Source: an uncultured Thermoplasmata archaeon (lineage in GTDB: Archaea; Thermoplasmatota; Thermoplasmata; Methanomassiliicoccales; Methanomethylophilaceae). From it: 14,941 bases of DNA. A model generated the notes under the pieces. That model was not told the DNA's origin. It searched no databases and worked only from the letters and a program-made list of their open reading frames with translations. The stretch lies in assembly GCA_946545675.1 (NCBI GenBank), contig CAMNNR010000017.1:1-14941 (forward strand). Direction: 5' to 3'. Positions 12,933 to 14,941 of the stretch are shown here, one piece after another. Position 1 is the stretch's first letter, and each line of letters begins with the position of its first letter. The translations under genes were made by a program, and so were the position numbers.

Positions 12933-14594
12933 ATGAAAGGATCGAAAGCACTACTGCAAATGCTTGAGGACAGGGGGGTCGAGAATGTTTTCGGCTATCC
13001 CGGTGCCACCGTTATACCCATCTACGACGAGTTTCTGGAGTCCAACGTAAGGCACATCCTGGTAAGGCACGAGCAGTGCGCCGCCCACATGGCGGATGGT
13101 TTCGCAAGGGCCACCGGAACACCCGGGGTCTGCCTTGCCACCAGCGGTCCCGGAACCACCAACCTCGTCACGGGAATCGCCACCGCATATGCGGATTCCG
13201 TCCCCATGATAGCACTCACCGGCCAGGTCGGAACCAACTTCCTCGGGGCAGAGGCCTTCCAGGAAGTCGATTCGTATAGCCTGATGATGCCTGTCACCAA
13301 GCACAACTTCAGGGTCCTGGACCCGGAAAGGCTCCCCCACGCCATAAACGAAGGCTGGAAGATCTGTCAGAGCGGCAGGCCCGGACCGGTCCACATCGAC
13401 ATGCCCGTCGACCAGATCAACTCAGACATCGATGCCGACCTTCTGACCAAGGAATGGGGAGTCAAGGAACCCGTCTCCGACATCTCCCGCATAAACGATG
13501 CGGCGACCCTCATACGCAACGCGGAAAGGCCTGTCCTCCTCATCGGTGGAGGGGCAATCAACGCTTCGGAGGAGATCGTCAGACTCGCCGAATTCTGCAA
13601 CATCCCCGTGGTCACCACCCTCATGAGCCTCGGCATCGTCCCCTCGGGACATCCCCTCAACATGGGCCCTCTGGGTATGCACGGAAGAATGGGTGCCCTC
13701 GACCTGTTCCAGTCCGCCGATCTCATCATCGCGATAGGTACCAAGTTCTCCGACAGAACTTACAACCCCCACACCATGCCGGCCGCCAACTGCAAGGTCA
13801 TCCAGATCGATGTCGACGCCACGCAGTTCGGCAAGAGCCGCAGGGCATCGGTCGACATCCTCTGCGATGCGAAGAGGGGAACCCAGCTTCTGCTGGATGC
13901 ACTCAAGGGCTACAGCAACACCCATTCCGAATGGGACGGCAGATTCGCCAAGCTCAGGAAGAAGTGCCAGTGCAGCTTCGACATCGATACCGACCCCATC
14001 GCACCCCAGAAGGTCATGTGCGAGATCAACAAGCTCCTGGACAAGGACGTCATCGTCACCACCGACGTCGGACAGAACCAGATGTGGGCGATGCACTGCC
14101 TCGATGTGAGAAGACCCAGACAATTCATCACATCGGGATCTTTCGGTACCATGGGATTCGGACTACCCTCCGCTCTGGGTGCGAAGGTGGCGAAGCCCGA
14201 CTCCAAGGTCCTCACCATCGCAGGGGACGGTGGTTTCATGATGGTCATGCAGGAGCTGGCTACGTCGGTCGCCGAGGATATACCCGTCACCATCGTCCTT
14301 CTCAACAACGGATGGCTGGGAATGGTCAGGCAGTGGCAGAAACTCTTCTGGGACAAGAGATACAGCGGCACCACCCTCAAAGCGGATCCTGACTTCGTCA
14401 AGCTCGCAGAATCCTTCGGCGCCTGCGGAATCAGGGTCGAAAAGTCCGGAGACATCGGCGACGCCCTCAAACAGGCCATGGACAGCGACAGGACCTGCCT
14501 GCTCGATATCCACACCAACCCCGAAGAAGACATCTGCCCCATGATCCTGGCGGACCCCAACGTCCCCATCGTCAAGGGAAGATGCCCCTACTGA
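12933..14594 (+). CDS. ilvB: acetolactate synthase large (catalytic) subunit, copy 1
   Basis: This ThDP enzyme joins two pyruvates, or pyruvate and 2-oxobutyrate, in the first common step of valine, leucine and isoleucine synthesis. The product is 553 residues, slightly short for the family (about 560-590). The three usual domains are visible. The N-terminal pyrimidine-binding domain has GYPGATVIPIYDE and the catalytic glutamate E47 in RHEQCAAH. The middle domain is around 190-330. The C-terminal diphosphate-binding domain has GDGG (431-434) and the metal-binding NNG (458-460), followed by LGMVRQWQ, which marks anabolic acetolactate synthase rather than other ThDP oxidases. Compared with copy 2 downstream, some normally conserved positions differ (GYPGAT for GYPGGA, SGPGTTN for SGPGATN). 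No regulatory subunit (ilvN) or ilvC follows within the window. Confidence 0.92.
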   Translation: MKGSKALLQMLEDRGVENVFGYPGATVIPIYDEFLESNVRHILVRHEQCAAHMADGFARATGTPGVCLATSGPGTTNLVTGIATAYADSVPMIALTGQVGTNFLGAEAFQEVDSYSLMMPVTKHNFRVLDPERLPHAINEGWKICQSGRPGPVHIDMPVDQINSDIDADLLTKEWGVKEPVSDISRINDAATLIRNAERPVLLIGGGAINASEEIVRLAEFCNIPVVTTLMSLGIVPSGHPLNMGPLGMHGRMGALDLFQSADLIIAIGTKFSDRTYNPHTMPAANCKVIQIDVDATQFGKSRRASVDILCDAKRGTQLLLDALKGYSNTHSEWDGRFAKLRKKCQCSFDIDTDPIAPQKVMCEINKLLDKDVIVTTDVGQNQMWAMHCLDVRRPRQFITSGSFGTMGFGLPSALGAKVAKPDSKVLTIAGDGGFMMVMQELATSVAEDIPVTIVLLNNGWLGMVRQWQKLFWDKRYSGTTLKADPDFVKLAESFGACGIRVEKSGDIGDALKQAMDSDRTCLLDIHTNPEEDICPMILADPNVPIVKGRCPY

Positions 14595-14605
14595 AACTCG
14601 AATCC

Positions 14606-14632
14606 GAGGGGGTTTCCCCCTCTGGACCCTTT
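14606..14632 (+). terminator. GC-rich hairpin after ilvB copy 1
   Basis: GAGGGGG (14606-14612) pairs perfectly with CCCCCTC (14616-14622) around TTT, and a CCCTTT run follows. It starts 12 bases after the stop, like the hairpin after dapL. The bases leading into it are also shared: TGAAACTCGAA here and TGAAACCCGAA after dapL, counting from the stop codon. It likely ends the first acetolactate synthase transcript before the new promoter. Confidence 0.5.
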
Positions 14633-14642
14633 ATTTCGCCCG

Positions 14643-14653
14643 TATATTATTTA
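14643..14653 (+). promoter_or_regulatory. TATA box of the second acetolactate synthase gene
   Basis: TATATTATTTA is centred about 36 bases before the ATG at 14684 and predicts a start near 14674. There is no ribosome site in the remaining bases (CCGCCCGATACTT), so the message would have a very short leader. The second copy thus appears to have its own promoter. Confidence 0.55.
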
Positions 14654-14683
14654 TGAAGAGGGTCCAATTACCGCCCGATACTT

Positions 14684-14941
14684 ATGAAGGGCTCAAGAGC
14701 ATTGCTCAAAATGCTGGAAGACAGGAACGTCGAGACGATGTTCGGATACCCCGGAGGAGCGGTCATCCCCATCTACGACGAAATCAGGGACTCATCCATC
14801 AGGCACGTCCTCGTCAGGCACGAACAGTGTGCCGCACATGCTGCGGACGGATTCGCCCGCGCCAGTGGAAAGACCGGTGTGTGCCTCTCCACCAGCGGAC
14901 CCGGTGCCACCAACATGGTCACCGGAATCGCCACCGCATAT
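14684..14941 (+). CDS. ilvB: acetolactate synthase large subunit, copy 2, 3' end beyond window
   Basis: The frame starts at ATG 14684 and is open for 86 codons to the window edge, so it is a partial gene. It begins [17 protein letters not shown] and aligns without gaps to the start of copy 1, with 66 of 86 residues identical by my hand count (about 77%). It has the canonical [13 protein letters not shown] and SGPGATN motifs and the catalytic glutamate in RHEQCAAH. Closeness in sequence and tandem position suggest duplication, or two isozymes. Whether copy 2 is followed by ilvN and ilvC cannot be seen. Given the sequence match, the family call is secure; full length and intactness are unknown. 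Confidence 0.9.
   Translation, partial: MKGSRALLKMLEDRNVETMFGYPGGAVIPIYDEIRDSSIRHVLVRHEQCAAHAADGFARASGKTGVCLSTSGPGATNMVTGIATAY

Noticed and set aside
1..14941. CRISPR array, insertion sequence, tRNA or other mobile or defence element
   Set aside because: No regularly spaced repeats, no transposase or integrase frame, no terminal repeats, and gaps between genes are all under 170 bases.

Overview
The window reads as chromosomal DNA from a moderately GC-rich methanogen-like euryarchaeon. The order Methanomassiliicoccales (Thermoplasmata) fits best, but this is inference, because no marker gene such as 16S or mcrA is present. Archaeal signs are the archaeal-type (type II) glyceraldehyde-3-phosphate dehydrogenase and archaeal-type phosphoglycerate kinase, a FlaK/PibD-like prepilin peptidase, an Lrp-type regulator at the head of an operon, TATA boxes about 25-35 bases before starts or predicted transcription starts, and GGTGA/GGAG ribosome sites. 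Genes are dense. No mobile element, CRISPR array, tRNA or rRNA is visible.

Layout. Bases 1-886 hold the 3' part of an AmrS-like radical SAM gene, cut by the window edge. It overlaps tail to tail with a prepilin peptidase gene (876-1736, minus). A short AT-rich gap separates that gene from a divergent MscS-family channel gene (1787-3406) whose product carries an exported beta-rich N-terminal region. A 158-base gap follows, holding a perfect 13-bp inverted repeat and a TATA box. It leads into a tight plus-strand lysine operon: lrp - dapA - lysC - lysA - dapF - dapL (3565-9546). The operon ends at a GC-rich hairpin, beyond which is a 294-residue protein I do not recognise (9597-10481).

On the minus strand, gap (12767-11754) and pgk (11744-10509) form a two-gene central-carbon operon. 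It converges on the unknown gene with a hairpin between them. A 165-base divergent promoter region separates gap from an acetolactate synthase large-subunit gene (12933-14594). That gene is followed by a hairpin, a new promoter and the start of a second, closely related acetolactate synthase gene that runs off the window.

Function. The lysine cluster encodes aspartate phosphorylation (LysC), dihydrodipicolinate synthesis (DapA), direct transamination to LL-diaminopimelate (DapL), epimerisation (DapF) and decarboxylation to lysine (LysA). Aspartate-semialdehyde dehydrogenase and dihydrodipicolinate reductase are not in the window and must be elsewhere if the pathway is complete. The first gene, an Lrp/AsnC regulator, lies 2 bases before dapA and is a natural candidate for lysine-responsive control through the upstream inverted repeat. 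The acetolactate synthase genes feed branched-chain amino acid synthesis. Gap and Pgk serve gluconeogenesis or glycolysis.

I found no clear-cut new multi-gene system. The best leads are the palindrome before lrp-dapA, the exported domain on the MscS channel, the tandem acetolactate synthases, the repeated post-stop hairpins and the unknown 294-residue protein.
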